The notes under the pieces were generated by a model that was given only the letters and a program-made list of their open reading frames with translations, was not told the DNA's origin and did not search any database. 64,000 bases of DNA from Patellaria atrata CBS 101060 (Eukaryota > Ascomycota > Dothideomycetes > Patellariales > Patellariaceae). This document shows, in pieces, positions 48,211 through 58,569 of this stretch. The stretch's first letter is position 1; each line of letters starts with the position of its first letter. The position numbers were made by a program, and so were the translations under genes. The DNA is taken from NCBI GenBank assembly GCA_010093705.1, contig MU006092.1:564623-628622 (forward strand), read 5' to 3'.

Positions 48211-49802
48211 AGGGTATCTTACCAGTCGTCAGACCTAGGGTCTGCGTCTACTTCACCTTTGTATCCATATTCTTCTTCGACCCTTGTATATCAACCAGGA
48301 CAATTTGGGGGAAAAGCCAAAAGCGTTCGGGGATAGGATGTGCAGCGTTGGGATGGGAATTCGGCGTTCAGCGGGACTGATGATTGTTTATCATGATGAT
48401 GAAGTGTTACTATCGTTCAGTGGTGTTCTGGGCCGAGGAAAAGAAAGGAGGAAGCTGAAAGGGATGTGCGTTTACGATGCTTTCACTTGAGTGAGCGGAA
48501 GGTGTATCGACAATATATTGGTAGCGCTAGGGAGCGGATATGATCGTTTGCATGACTAGATATCAGCTAGTGTGAGCTGGAATGAAGGCCGAAAGAACGT
48601 CCTATGGTTAGTTGAACATGATGTTGTTTACTCAGCTATGAGCCTTCCATTCCGATCATTCATACTTCAGCCATCCCTCCTCTCTCTCTCTCCCTCCCTC
48701 TCTCTCTCCATTCTCTTCCCAAAGCCTCACCCTCCCGTCCGTATTCCATCATTTAGTAAAGGTAAAGTGAGACGTCAAGCAACCCAATCAGGTTAAAAAG
48801 CTCAAATTGCTCAATTGCTATGCTGAAATATTAATCCTAGCTGCGGGATAATAATCCTCGTAGTAAACAACAACCATACAGCAAACACAGATAAGAAGTG
48901 AACAAACCGGCCTATACAGTACCGTTCCTATCCCACTCCAATCCCCCGTAAACTCCGCTCCACACAAAACCCTATTTCCCTCCCATTCACATATTTCCTT
49001 AGCACTTCGGGTTTTTTAAATGGAGCCTCTTTTCTTGTTAATATTTTTTTTTGACCTTTTTGATTGGCAGGTGTAGCTAGGTTTATACGGTGTAACGACA
49101 TGACATATCAAAACTATGTAAGAGTCAATTTTGTACATATCGAACTCGCCAAAATCATCAATATCAAACATCAATGCTCTTCGCTCGAACAAAATATATC
49201 AAGGGAATCAAACCCGAACCTGAGATATAATCTACCCCATATCAACATCCTTCACTCTTCTTCTAAACTCGTAAACGGATCTCTAGAACTACTAATTGTG
49301 TATTTGGTTTGCCACGGTTCGATAATTCGGTGTGGAGAGAGTTTCTATGAATAGGAGTGTGTGTTCGTAACAGCACAAGCATAAGGTAGCGCGTGCAAAA
49401 GGGGTAAGGTGTGGCTTGCTTCAGCTCCCAAGTGGGCTGCACAATTGCACAATATCCACGATAATGTCCTCTTTCGGCGCTTTATGCACACCCACATTCG
49501 TGTTTGGACTCTCTTCGATCGGGATTCCAACCAATGACTGTACAGTTAAGAAACTCCCTAAATTTCCTCCCGAGAGCCACGGGGTGGGTATCGTGACTCG
49601 TGAAATTTATATGAGCGCCGAACCCCAGCGCGTTCGTGGATTTTTGGTTTCTACTTCTTCAAGTCTCGACTGTTGCAATACTGTAGTACCCATCACTCGT
49701 TCTGGGTTGCTTTATAGTCACTTTCTATATATCTAATAATTATCTAATTCTCTACGCTCGCTCACCTTTTCTTTGTCTTCGGCGTGATATATCAAATCCA
49801 CC
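48211..49802. other. Intergenic with CT microsatellite
   Basis: No supported gene. A polypyrimidine (CT/CCCT) tract lies at about 48675-48709, and poly-T and AT-rich tracts near 49045. Confidence 0.5.
48675..48709. repeat. CT-rich microsatellite
   Basis: Imperfect (CT)n with CCCT steps in non-coding sequence. Confidence 0.85.
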
Positions 49803-50442
49803 ATGCGTTTCGCTGCTACCGTTTTCCTCGCATCAGTCGCCGGCTTCGCCGCCGCGCAGACTTCCACGGCCCCTGCTACTTCCCCTCAAACTACTTCAGA
49901 ATGTCTAGCTCAGAAGTGAGTAGAATCGAGAAACGAGGATAGACAGCGCCATCATACTCACATGTCCCCAGCATCGTCGACGCCTGTCTCGCCGGCCAGC
50001 TCGCCCAAGCCGACACCTGCGAAGCCAACGACTGGATCTGCCTCTGCGAGAAATACACCAACGTCCTGATGTACGTATCCGATCGCTACCCCATCAGAGG
50101 AGAATAGGGACGGGATGCTTACACAGGAAACGATAAAGCTGCTTCGACAACTGCCCCGGCTCCCCCGACCGCTTCGGCTACTCTCAGCAGAAAGTCTCGT
50201 ACTGCAACGCCGCCGCTCCGCTTCTAGCTGCGAGCAGCGCGTCCCGTGCCAGCGCCCGCAGGACCGCTTCTTCGACTATGGAGACAGCGGCTGCTACGAC
50301 GACGGAGAGCGAGGCGAGCGAGACCGCGTCGACTACTGAGAGTGCGGCGGCTGAGACTTCTACCGGCGCTGCGAGCCTGAGCTTGGTCGTTCCGGCTGGT
50401 GGGCTTTTCGCGCTCTTTTTGGGTGTCGTTGGGGCTCTGTAG
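49803..50442 (+). CDS. Small secreted Cys-rich GPI-anchored protein
   Basis: 171 aa from exons 49803..49915, 49972..50070 and 50139..50442. Signal peptide MRFAATVFLASVAGFAAAQ is followed by a compact Cys domain with seven Cys: ECLAQN, VDACLAGQLAQADTCEAN, WICLCEKYTNVL, CFDNCPGSPDRFGY and VSYCNAA. A Ser/Thr/Ala/Glu stalk and the hydrophobic C-terminus LVVPAGGLFALFLGVVGAL predict a GPI anchor. The first acceptor is clean (CCCAG). The second acceptor used here is AAAG|C, chosen because the more canonical ACACAG leads to an immediate stop; that junction needs transcript evidence. Likely a wall-associated surface protein, similar in design to the minus-strand protein at 32.7-33.4 kb. Confidence 0.8.
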
Positions 50443-51780
50443 GGGCTCTGTAGGGCTGAGGTGATGGGATATCAGAGCGCCTCGGATGGGTGTAGGGTAC
50501 GGACTTTAGGGGGAGAGAGAGGGGGTATGGAGAAGGAATTGGGGGCGCCCGTGGTAGATATGTTTCAGGCCATTTGGCTGCGTTCAGTATGTAGTGTCTA
50601 ATTGGATCATACCTTAAGCAAGTGCACAGATGTCTCGTAAAGTTTGATATTCTCCGGGCGACAAAACGTGGGCCTTGAGCTGGCTGGACCCGTTGGAGCT
50701 GTGTTGAGGTCCCACCACTAAACTCAAAGACTATAGCGGCTTAAGCTTTTGGTGCTGACGTTTGGGGAATATGATGGTTTTCCGGCGCATATCTATCTTG
50801 GATGGTAGGTGCTGGTCGTCCGAAGGAACCTAAGGAGCGATGGGAGTCCGCTGAGCTGTGACGGAAAGTCGGATAGAGTAGAGTGCTCTGGCTAATAAAG
50901 CATAGCGCATTCGATGCGAGGTTACTCGAGTATTCAGCCAGATGTTTTGAAAACCCGAAACATCTGTCGCCCGAAACAGTGGAGAGACAACAGAAAACGG
51001 GTTGAGATGGAAGTTTTGTGGTTCAGGTTGTCAAACATCCGGATGCCTCGACCACGACGTCGGTTTGGAGGCCTTGAAGGTTTGTTCCAACGAGTGCCGG
51101 TAACCGAATTCCTCTTCCAGCAAGGTCATGACTTTAGCAAAGCTCTACCTTATTAGCTGATTGACAATCTTGCTGCTTAAAGCCCGAATCTACAATTATG
51201 ACGGCGCCTGACAGTTACTCCACCCCCAAAACCAATCTCGAGCTCCCCGATCCTCCCGCCGTCATTGGCCCCTTTGGCCCCCCAAGGCACCTTTTTCCCC
51301 CGCCCAACGTAAAAAGAGGTCAAAAGTGAAAGTCCCGTAGGATTTTGGCAAATCACCATCACGAGCCCAGATCTGGGATTTGCGTCCCTTAGTTTAGATA
51401 GCGGATCGATTGCTTTTAAGCCGATGTCACAGCCATGTCCGGATCCCAACTCTTGGGGAATCCATAGCCGCGATCCTCTGTCATTTCTACCTTAGCTGGC
51501 TTCTGTACCTCTCCGCGCTTTTGCTGTGCGCTGCTTTGCCATCTTTACCTCGAGTCCGTCTTGCGTGATAAGCCCTTCCTGGGAAAGCTATGTATCTGAC
51601 GCAGTGAGGAGTGACGCAGTGAGGAGTGACGCAGTGAGGAGTGACGCAGTGAGGAGTGACTCAGTTCCTGTCCTCTCGAACCTTCAATTGCTGCGCCTAC
51701 AAGGGGCCTGATCCAGCTCGTACACCTCCATTTCATAGCAATGGGCTGGACTTCCACGCCGCCGTACTGCGAAAACTACC
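50443..51780. other. Intergenic, promoter of the rhodopsin-MFS fusion gene
   Basis: No supported gene. Contains a 15-bp tandem repeat 115-180 bp before the next ATG. Confidence 0.5.
51598..51665. repeat. 15-bp tandem repeat, 4.5 copies
   Basis: Four identical copies of GACGCAGTGAGGAGT plus GACTCAGT, located 116-183 bp upstream of the ATG of the fusion gene, so in its promoter or leader. Confidence 0.97.
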
Positions 51781-54543
51781 ATGGAGTCGACTGACGAGGG
51801 TTCCGAGTCGAGACAGGATGTAGTCCTCGCCGTGACAATCGCTTTCTTGGCTTGCTCGACTGTTTTTGTGACTTTGAGACTCATATCACGCTTTGCGATT
51901 GTGCGCAAAGTCAATTGGGACGACTATTTTATGATATTTGCATGGGTAGGTTGAGACCCTGTTCTACGGTGGTGAAAATGATGCTGATATGTCCTCTAGT
52001 TGATATCGTTTGGACTATCTTTTGCCATATGTTATGGGACCTCTAAAGGCCTTGGACGACATCAGTATGATGTTCCGCATGAGTGGAACGCAGCTTTACG
52101 ACGATCTGAATATACATTTTCTGTTCTTTATGTCAGTCCTTTCTCATGTCCTGTCTCCCATTGTTTGACCCCTACTAATTCTCCGCAGAATCCAGCCTTG
52201 ATGGCAACGAAGACATCAATTCTAATCTTCTTTTTGTCATTGTCCAAGTCTCAGAGGATCTTCCGATGGGCCACGTATTCTACCCTCGTCGTCGTCAATG
52301 CGGCCGGGTTCGCCCTGACGATACTCAATATAATCCAATGTAGGCCACTTGGTGCTGCATTCAAAACACCAATCCCAGAATCTGCGACCTGTACAGATAT
52401 AGTTACTTTATACCTTTCCTCCGCCCCTGTCAATATCATTACTGACTTGGCAATCCTAATATTACCGATGCCTATCTTAACTAGTATGAGATTACCGAAG
52501 AAGCAAAAGGCAATCTTAGTAGTCACGTTTGGATTTGGTATCTTTGTAGCAGTGGTGGATGTCGTCCGAATAGCCTATCTCCAACAAGCTGCCGAACTTC
52601 GACTGAGGAACATCCAGGACATATCCTCTAATGGTGACACGAAGAACGCGGAAAGGAACGACTTTTCGTGGTACGCATCCTACACTTTTATGTTTTCCGC
52701 TATTGAGGTACATGTCGGTATTATGTGCGCCTGCGTTCCTGCCATGAAACCGCTATTTTCCAGGTATATGCCTCGACTCATTCGCGATGATAGCGATCCA
52801 GAAACTTCCTTTGGCAGCGCGTTTGGACCCGCAATGGATTCGATCAAAGCTGCTCAACGGAGGTCTCCCCCTGATCTTGACCCGATACCTAGTCCAGAAC
52901 CTACTCGTGGCACCAATACGGAAGACCAGGTAGATATGGTCGATTTTCTAACAACACCCGATATGCAGACTCTACCACCCGTGTTTGACTCGACCCAAAC
53001 ACAAAGGACAAACACGACTAGACTTACTATGACGGAAACACCGACTTTCTTCGATTTCGTTAATGTGAAAAAGAGGAAGAGCATGTTGCAGATGACCAAC
53101 AAGGAATCCTACTTTCCGGTTGCGATGGTAACTATATTATTCTTCGTCTGGGGCTTTGCGTACGGCCTCTTGGATGTTCTCAATTCTCAATTCGTGACAG
53201 TTTCACATATGTCGGTTGGTCAGGCCATCGGAATCCATAGCTCCTACTTTGGAGGGTATCTTGTCGCCTGCTTAACTTTCGGACGACTGGTACTCAAGCA
53301 TTGGGGGTTCAAAGCATGCTATATTGTCGGTCTTTGTGTATACGGATGCGGAACTTTGGTATTTTGGCCTTCTGCGGTTCTCACATCCTTTCCGGCATTC
53401 CTTGTCTCAAACTTCATTGTGGGTATGGGCCTTTCAACGTTGGAAATCTCCGCGAATCTTTTCATTACCTTGTGCGGACCTCCTCAATGGGCTGAGGTAC
53501 GGCTCAACATTTCTCAAGGAATTCAAGCAATCGGGACGGTCGTATCACCGTTGCTTGCACAGAAAGTCCTATTCAAGGCAGATGCATCATCTCTTATCCA
53601 AGTCCAATGGACCTACCTCGGTATATGCTTCTTCACCATCCTGTTAGCCCTGGGATTCTACTACGTCCCCCTCCCAGAAGCCACAGACGACGAATTAGAA
53701 CGCAGCGCAGACCGATGCGACGGGGCAAACACAGCCCGCATTGGTGGTGTCCAGGTGGTCACGATATCACTCGTTCTCGGGGTGATGAGCCAATTCCTCT
53801 ACGTCGGTGGCCAGGAAGCCATTTCCACTTCTTTCTCCGAATATCTCGCCGTCGTGAAGCCATCCATCAACCCCGTTAATCACCAAGCAATCGGCCACTC
53901 CGTCTTCGCTATCAGCCGATTCATCGCCGCCGCCTTGAATCTTTGGTTCCTCCAGCGCCACATCCTCACCTTCTTCTACCTTGGCACCATCGCCTTTGCG
54001 GCCGCAGCGATGAATTTTAAAGGAGATATCCCCGCCGCGATGGTCATTCTGCTGTATTTCTTCGAAGGTCCGATATTCATTCTGGTCTTTGCGATGGCGA
54101 TAAGAGGACTAGGTCGGCGGACGAAGGATGGCAGCGCGTGGCTTACGGCCGCGATAAGCGGTGGTGCGTTTATTCCTCCGATCATGCATGCGGTTAGTGA
54201 GAATAAGGGGGTCCAGTATTCGTACTGTGTTGTTGTGGCGGTTTTTGCGTTTGGTAGTTTACTGCCGTTGTATTATCAGGTGGTGCCGAGGGCGAGGAAG
54301 TTGGTGGATGATCCGCCCTTGGCCGGGGATTGTTATGAGCATGGGATGGAGGAGGATGCAGCAGCTGAGGAGGGAGAGGGTCGGGGTCAGGAGGAAGTGG
54401 AACAAATAAGGGATGAGGATGAAGCGCCCAGGTCGCCGGCGAGTGATAAGAGATTCATGAAGATTGTGCACACCATCTCGAAGAGGAGGAAAGATACGGT
54501 GTCCACAGAGCTAGGGGAGGGGAGTTCTTCCGGGCACAGTTGA
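51781..54543 (+). CDS. PTH11-like rhodopsin domain fused to FucP-type MFS transporter
   Basis: 883 aa from exons 51781..51945, 52000..52131 and 52189..54543. Residues ~14-290 form a seven-helix fungal rhodopsin (PTH11-type GPCR-like) domain. Helix 1 is VVLAVTIAFLACSTVFVTLR, WDDYFMIFAW|LISFGLSFAICYG opens helix 2, and NPALMATKTSILIFFLSLS is helix 3. CTDIVTLYLSSAPVNIITDL, LILPMPIL and SAIEVHVGIMCACVP follow. A ~110-residue hydrophilic Pro/Thr linker leads to a complete MFS of the L-fucose/sugar permease class at ~403-800, starting SYFPVAMVTILFFVWGFAYG, with LLDVLNSQF and later EISANLFITLCGP. A charged ~80-residue tail ends the protein. The junction lies inside exon 3 with no stop or splice site needed. 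Both halves would meet in the cytosol, so topology is compatible. Ligand and substrate unknown; a receptor-transporter role is inference. Confidence 0.9.
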
Positions 54544-55963
54544 GTCTTTATTTTTAGCAAGGGAATAGCGTGGTGTTAGGAGTTTATGCATGCGAGGAAA
54601 ATACATGGGACTGGCGGCTTTGTTTGTCTTGCTGTTTATGTGGTGGATGAGATGTACATAGGCTTTGATACCCTGTATGTATGGAAGAAGAGACGCTGTG
54701 GAGTAGAGTGTGAATAGATTATTGCTTCTGACTACTGTACACCAATAAGAATTTATATATTGATGTCTAGCTCAACAGCAAAATACTAATGTCCTTGAGT
54801 CCCCTTTCTAGTAATTTTGGGGTAATCCTATGAGGTCTTGCTAGACCTTACTTCTGTAATTTTATTCTAACCTCAACGCTTGATTCACCTTTCACCGCAA
54901 ATCACACTTAAATTCGGGTCTAGAGGAATCCAACAAAAGAGATGCCAATCATTCTACCGACTCGATTAAAACGAAAAAAAAAGGGAGCTGTTATGTTGAC
55001 AACCCCTTCCCCCTAAACAAGTGTCTTCCACTTGCGGGTTATGAACAAACAAACCGTAACTGCTTTCTATATATCCCAGAGATCCGTGACCTAGTGGTGA
55101 GAAATTTCCACCACACTGATCAGACTATAGAACCAACCGGTCCAGAGATGGTCGAACCTGAGAGAGGGGGATAATGCCCTCAAGCAGAAGTACCACACCG
55201 CTCCATGGATCTTGATTCGTGGGGAGCGGGTGGGAACTGTTTTGCTTTTTAAATTCTTATTTTTTTGTTTTTGTTACTTTTTTAAAAAGCTTTTTAGGAA
55301 CTTTTTAGAAAAGGGCGTCAAGGAACGGGGTTGTCAAAATAACAACTCCCCCCCCCAAAACAAAAATAAAAAAAAAAAAAAAGTCTTGACGCAAGATATT
55401 TCCATTTTTCTCACCTGGAGTCATTACAAATCAAATATTTCTTCGGTGTTAAACAGTTCTCTTCCACTAAATGAGCGATAATTCTATTTCCCGTTCGAGT
55501 ACTCCATGCGAATTATTTTCTAGTAGTCTGGTAAGTTAAAGTAAAGGTCAGCATGTGCGACGTCCTGGAGATATGGGCTCTAGCAGGCCGTGTATGAGGA
55601 TGTCACGATGACGGATATGTAGGGTTCTATATCTCCGGAGCTTCGTCTACACTCGACTACACTCCTTCCATCATTATTCTCTTGACCAAGGAAGGTGATG
55701 AGGCGGATATACGGCTGAGGGTAGGTTTTGACTGTTTCGGGGATGAGTTGCAATATCCGAGGAAGATATGATTTCTTCATTAGATGACGAAAGTATATAA
55801 AGAAAAGAGCTAGGGCACAAGGTTTAGATATCAGCATCATTATTTCTTTCGTGGTCATTGAGTCTATATAAACATAATCACCGTATCTTCTTACAATACT
55901 GATTGCTATATATCAACCATCGCTGCATCTTTGTCTCTTGAACTTTCGTATATCCACCACGAA
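54544..55963. other. Intergenic with MITE
   Basis: Apart from the inverted-repeat element, no gene. A TATATAAA lies near 55795, about 170 bp before the next ATG. Confidence 0.5.
54983..55350. mobile_element. MITE-like non-autonomous DNA transposon
   Basis: A 24-bp terminal inverted repeat: left GGGAGCTGTTATGTTGACAA then CCCC (54983-55006). The right end (55327-55350) is its reverse complement with two mismatches. The 368-bp interior has no coding capacity and includes T- and A-rich hairpin-prone tracts. Flanks are A-rich on both sides, so target-site duplications cannot be defined by eye. Superfamily not assigned. Confidence 0.75.
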
Positions 55964-57192
55964 ATGTCTCCCACACTCCCAACCCGCCGTCTAGGCAAGA
56001 ATGGCCCTTTGGTTCCTGCGATGGGATTAGGCCTCATGGGACTGAGGTACGTGGATCACCCCTTTCCACCCATTCTCCATTCTTCGAGGATTCAAAATAA
56101 TGATTACAGCGCCTTCTATGGGCCTCCGAAACCAGATAATGAGCGCTTCGCCCTCCTGGATGCAGCGTATGACCGTGGAGAGCGATTCTGGGATACTGGT
56201 TCGTATCCTTTCTCCATTCCTCCTTTCCCCTCTCCTTCCCATCCCCCCTATCCCCAACGCTACCACCACTCTTCGAAAGTCCCTAACCAACCCCCCCCCC
56301 CAAAGCCGACATGTACGCCGACTCCGAAGACCTCCTCGGCCGCTACTTCACCGCCCACCCTCAAAAGCGCGCACACATCTTCCTCGCGACAAAATTCGGC
56401 AACAAGCGTGCCCCCGACGGGACCACCAGCATCGACAGCAGTCCCACCTACTGCGTCACCGCCCTCGCCAACTCCCTCAAGCGCCTCAACCTCCCCGCAG
56501 TAGACCTCTACTACGTGCACCGCCTCGACGCCCGCACGCCAGTCGAACACACAATGCGCACCATGGCCCGCCTCCGCGACGAGGGCAAGTTCAAATACAT
56601 AGGCCTGTCCGAATGTTCCGCCGCCTCGCTCCGGCGCGCGAGTAAAGTCGTTCATGTCGATGCCGTGCAGGTCGAATACAGCCCCTTCGCGCTAGACATC
56701 GAGACCGAGCAGACCGGGCTCCTGGCCGCGGCCCGCGACCTCGGTACCGCGATCGTGGCTTACGCGCCCCTGGGACGCGGTATGTTGACCGGGGCACTCC
56801 GCTCGCCGGATGAGTTCGCGCCAGACGATTTCCGCGCTTTCGCGCCGCGGTTCTCGCGAGAGAATTTCCCGAAAAATGCTGTGCTGGCGGAGAAGATTGC
56901 TGATGTCGCAAGGAGGAAGGGGGTTTCGCCCGCGCAACTGGTGCTGGCGTGGGTGATGAAGCAGGGGGAGGATGTGATTCCCATCCCTGGGACGACGGAT
57001 GTGGGGCGCTTGGAGGAGAATCTGGGGGCGCTTTGGGTGGAGGTTACGGAGGGGGAGGAGGAAGAAATTAGGAGGGCGTGTGAGGAGGTTAGCGTTGTGG
57101 GGGAGAGGTATCCGAAGCAGTTTTTAGATGCTTTGTTTGCGGATACGCCTGAGGAAGAGGAGATGAAGAAGAAGAAGGAGGAGGGGGAGTGA
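55964..57192 (+). CDS. Aldo/keto reductase (YakC/AKR13-like)
   Basis: NADPH-dependent aldehyde/ketone reductase, 352 aa from exons 55964..56046, 56110..56198 and 56306..57192. The start MSPTLPTRRLGKNGPLVPAM leads into GLGLMGLS. Tetrad residues are Asp56 and Tyr61 in FWDTADMY, Lys87 in FLATKFGN and His129 in DLYYVHRLDA. Further family blocks are KFKYIGLSECSAASLRRA, VQVEYSPF, VAYAPLGRGMLTG and the cofactor motif VIPIPGTTDVGRLEENLGAL. It ends in a Glu/Lys-rich run. The third exon is much richer in G and C than the introns. The second intron contains a poly-C stretch. Substrate unknown; AKR13 enzymes reduce various aldehydes and pyridoxal. It converges on the M4 peptidase gene 117 bp away. Confidence 0.93.
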
Positions 57193-57309
57193 ATCTGCAA
57201 TATAGGCAGGTGAAAAACCGTGTGATTTGTAGTGAATAGGGAGAGAATGTAGCTACTTCATTTCCCCCGTTTTCGATGTCTACCCCTGATACCCAACCTA
57301 TCCCCGCAT

Positions 57310-58569
57310 TCACCTCCCAGCGTTCGCACTCGTCAAGACCCCCACCTTCTCCCACGCCCCCTTAACGCTCAAAGCAACAGACTCCCCATAAAGCATCCTC
57401 GCCATCTCCACCGTGACCTTCGCAAACCCCGCAAAATCCACCCTCGACCCGATCTTCCCCCCGGTAAGCGTCTTATACCAAATCTGTCCGGGCTTCTCCC
57501 AGCTATTCCCCCCCAACGCCATAGCAACGAGGTAAAACGCATGATTCGGGATGCCGGAATACAGATGGACGCCGCCGTAATCGTTATCCGCGTCGTCGGG
57601 GAGGGGCCTATACCCCGCCATAGTAGCGGGCTGGGGATCCCTTCCCAGGATCTCATCATCGTACGCCGTCCCCGGGGCCTTGAGACTGCGCAACGCGGCC
57701 CCCCTTCTCGCGACGGGAAATAGCGTCTGACCTAGCAACCAATCCGCGGTGGCCGACGTCTGACGAAAATGCCACTGCTCGGCCATGCACGCGAAAACGT
57801 CGGACACAGACTCGTTCAGGGCCCCGCTCTGCCCGCTGTACTCGAGCCCCGCGGTATACTGCGTGACGGCGTGGGTGAGCTCGTGGGCGACGACGTCGAG
57901 GGAATCGGTGAAGGCGTCGAAGTAGATGCCGTCGCCGTCGCCGAAGATCATGCGCGTGCCGTCCCAGAGCGCGTTGTTGAAGTTGCGCTCGTAGTGCACA
58001 CTGCCGAGGAGCGCGAGGCCGTTGTTGTCGAGGCTGTTGCGCCCGAAGACGCTGAGGTAGAAGTTGTATGTGATGCCGAGGGCGTCGTAGCAGTTGTTGA
58101 TGGAGCGGTCGACGACGCGGGCGGAGCCTTCGCGGCGGGCGAGCGTGCCGGGAAGGGAAGACCGGTTGTTGCAGGTGTAGATTGCGCGGGTTAGGGTCGT
58201 GGTTTTAGTTGCGGCGGCGAGGATGGATTGTTCTTTGCGGGCGTTGCGGACGTCTTCGGCGAGGTGGAGGGCTTCTGTTGCGCGGTCTTTGACGCTTTGA
58301 GGGGCTTTTGGCGCTCTTGCTACGTGGGAGAACACGTGTGGTGGGAGGAATCCCGATGCTGGGTTGATTGGGGAAACGACGGTCTTGCGGAAGGTATGGA
58401 CACCGTGAGCTGCGTTCAATGCTGCTTGAGCTCCAGCGCGGGTATCGTCATGTGCGTTAGGAGCATTGGCAATGTTCACGAGAGTGAAAGGAGCGATGAA
58501 ACCACAAGAACGTCCTGCGTGGCTGCAGGACTGTGAGGGGATTGAGATATCTTCGAAAGAGGTAGACAT
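57310..58569 (-). CDS. Protealysin-like M4 metallopeptidase
   Basis: Zinc endopeptidase of the thermolysin family, intronless, 419 aa. The N-terminal ~90 residues match the short protealysin-type propeptide (CGFIAPFTLVNIAN, then ALNAAHGVHTFRKTVV). The catalytic domain has AIYTCNNRSSLPGTLARREG. The zinc site is His229 and His233 of HELTH with catalytic Glu230, and third ligand Glu253 in GALNESVSDVF. The proton donor is His335 in YGGVHLYSGIPNHAFY. No signal peptide precedes the propeptide, as for bacterial protealysins. The ORF is markedly GC-rich compared with its AT-rich upstream flank. The frame is open to 58758; the ATG at 58569 is chosen because the propeptide fold starts soon after and the upstream part is atypical. 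M4 enzymes are mainly bacterial, so ancient horizontal transfer is plausible. Confidence 0.93.
   Translation of the reverse strand: MSTSFEDISIPSQSCSHAGRSCGFIAPFTLVNIANAPNAHDDTRAGAQAALNAAHGVHTFRKTVVSPINPASGFLPPHVFSHVARAPKAPQSVKDRATEALHLAEDVRNARKEQSILAAATKTTTLTRAIYTCNNRSSLPGTLARREGSARVVDRSINNCYDALGITYNFYLSVFGRNSLDNNGLALLGSVHYERNFNNALWDGTRMIFGDGDGIYFDAFTDSLDVVAHELTHAVTQYTAGLEYSGQSGALNESVSDVFACMAEQWHFRQTSATADWLLGQTLFPVARRGAALRSLKAPGTAYDDEILGRDPQPATMAGYRPLPDDADNDYGGVHLYSGIPNHAFYLVAMALGGNSWEKPGQIWYKTLTGGKIGSRVDFAGFAKVTVEMARMLYGESVALSVKGAWEKVGVLTSANAGR

Noticed and set aside
55081-55165. tRNA-like A-box/B-box look (TGACCTAGTGG .. GGTCGAACC) inside the MITE
   Set aside because: The arms do not fold into a cloverleaf by eye and the B-box spacing is off; treated as chance or a distant tRNA-derived piece.
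57769-58194. 141-codon plus frame rich in Val/Glu/Gly
   Set aside because: Antisense shadow of the GC-rich M4 peptidase gene.
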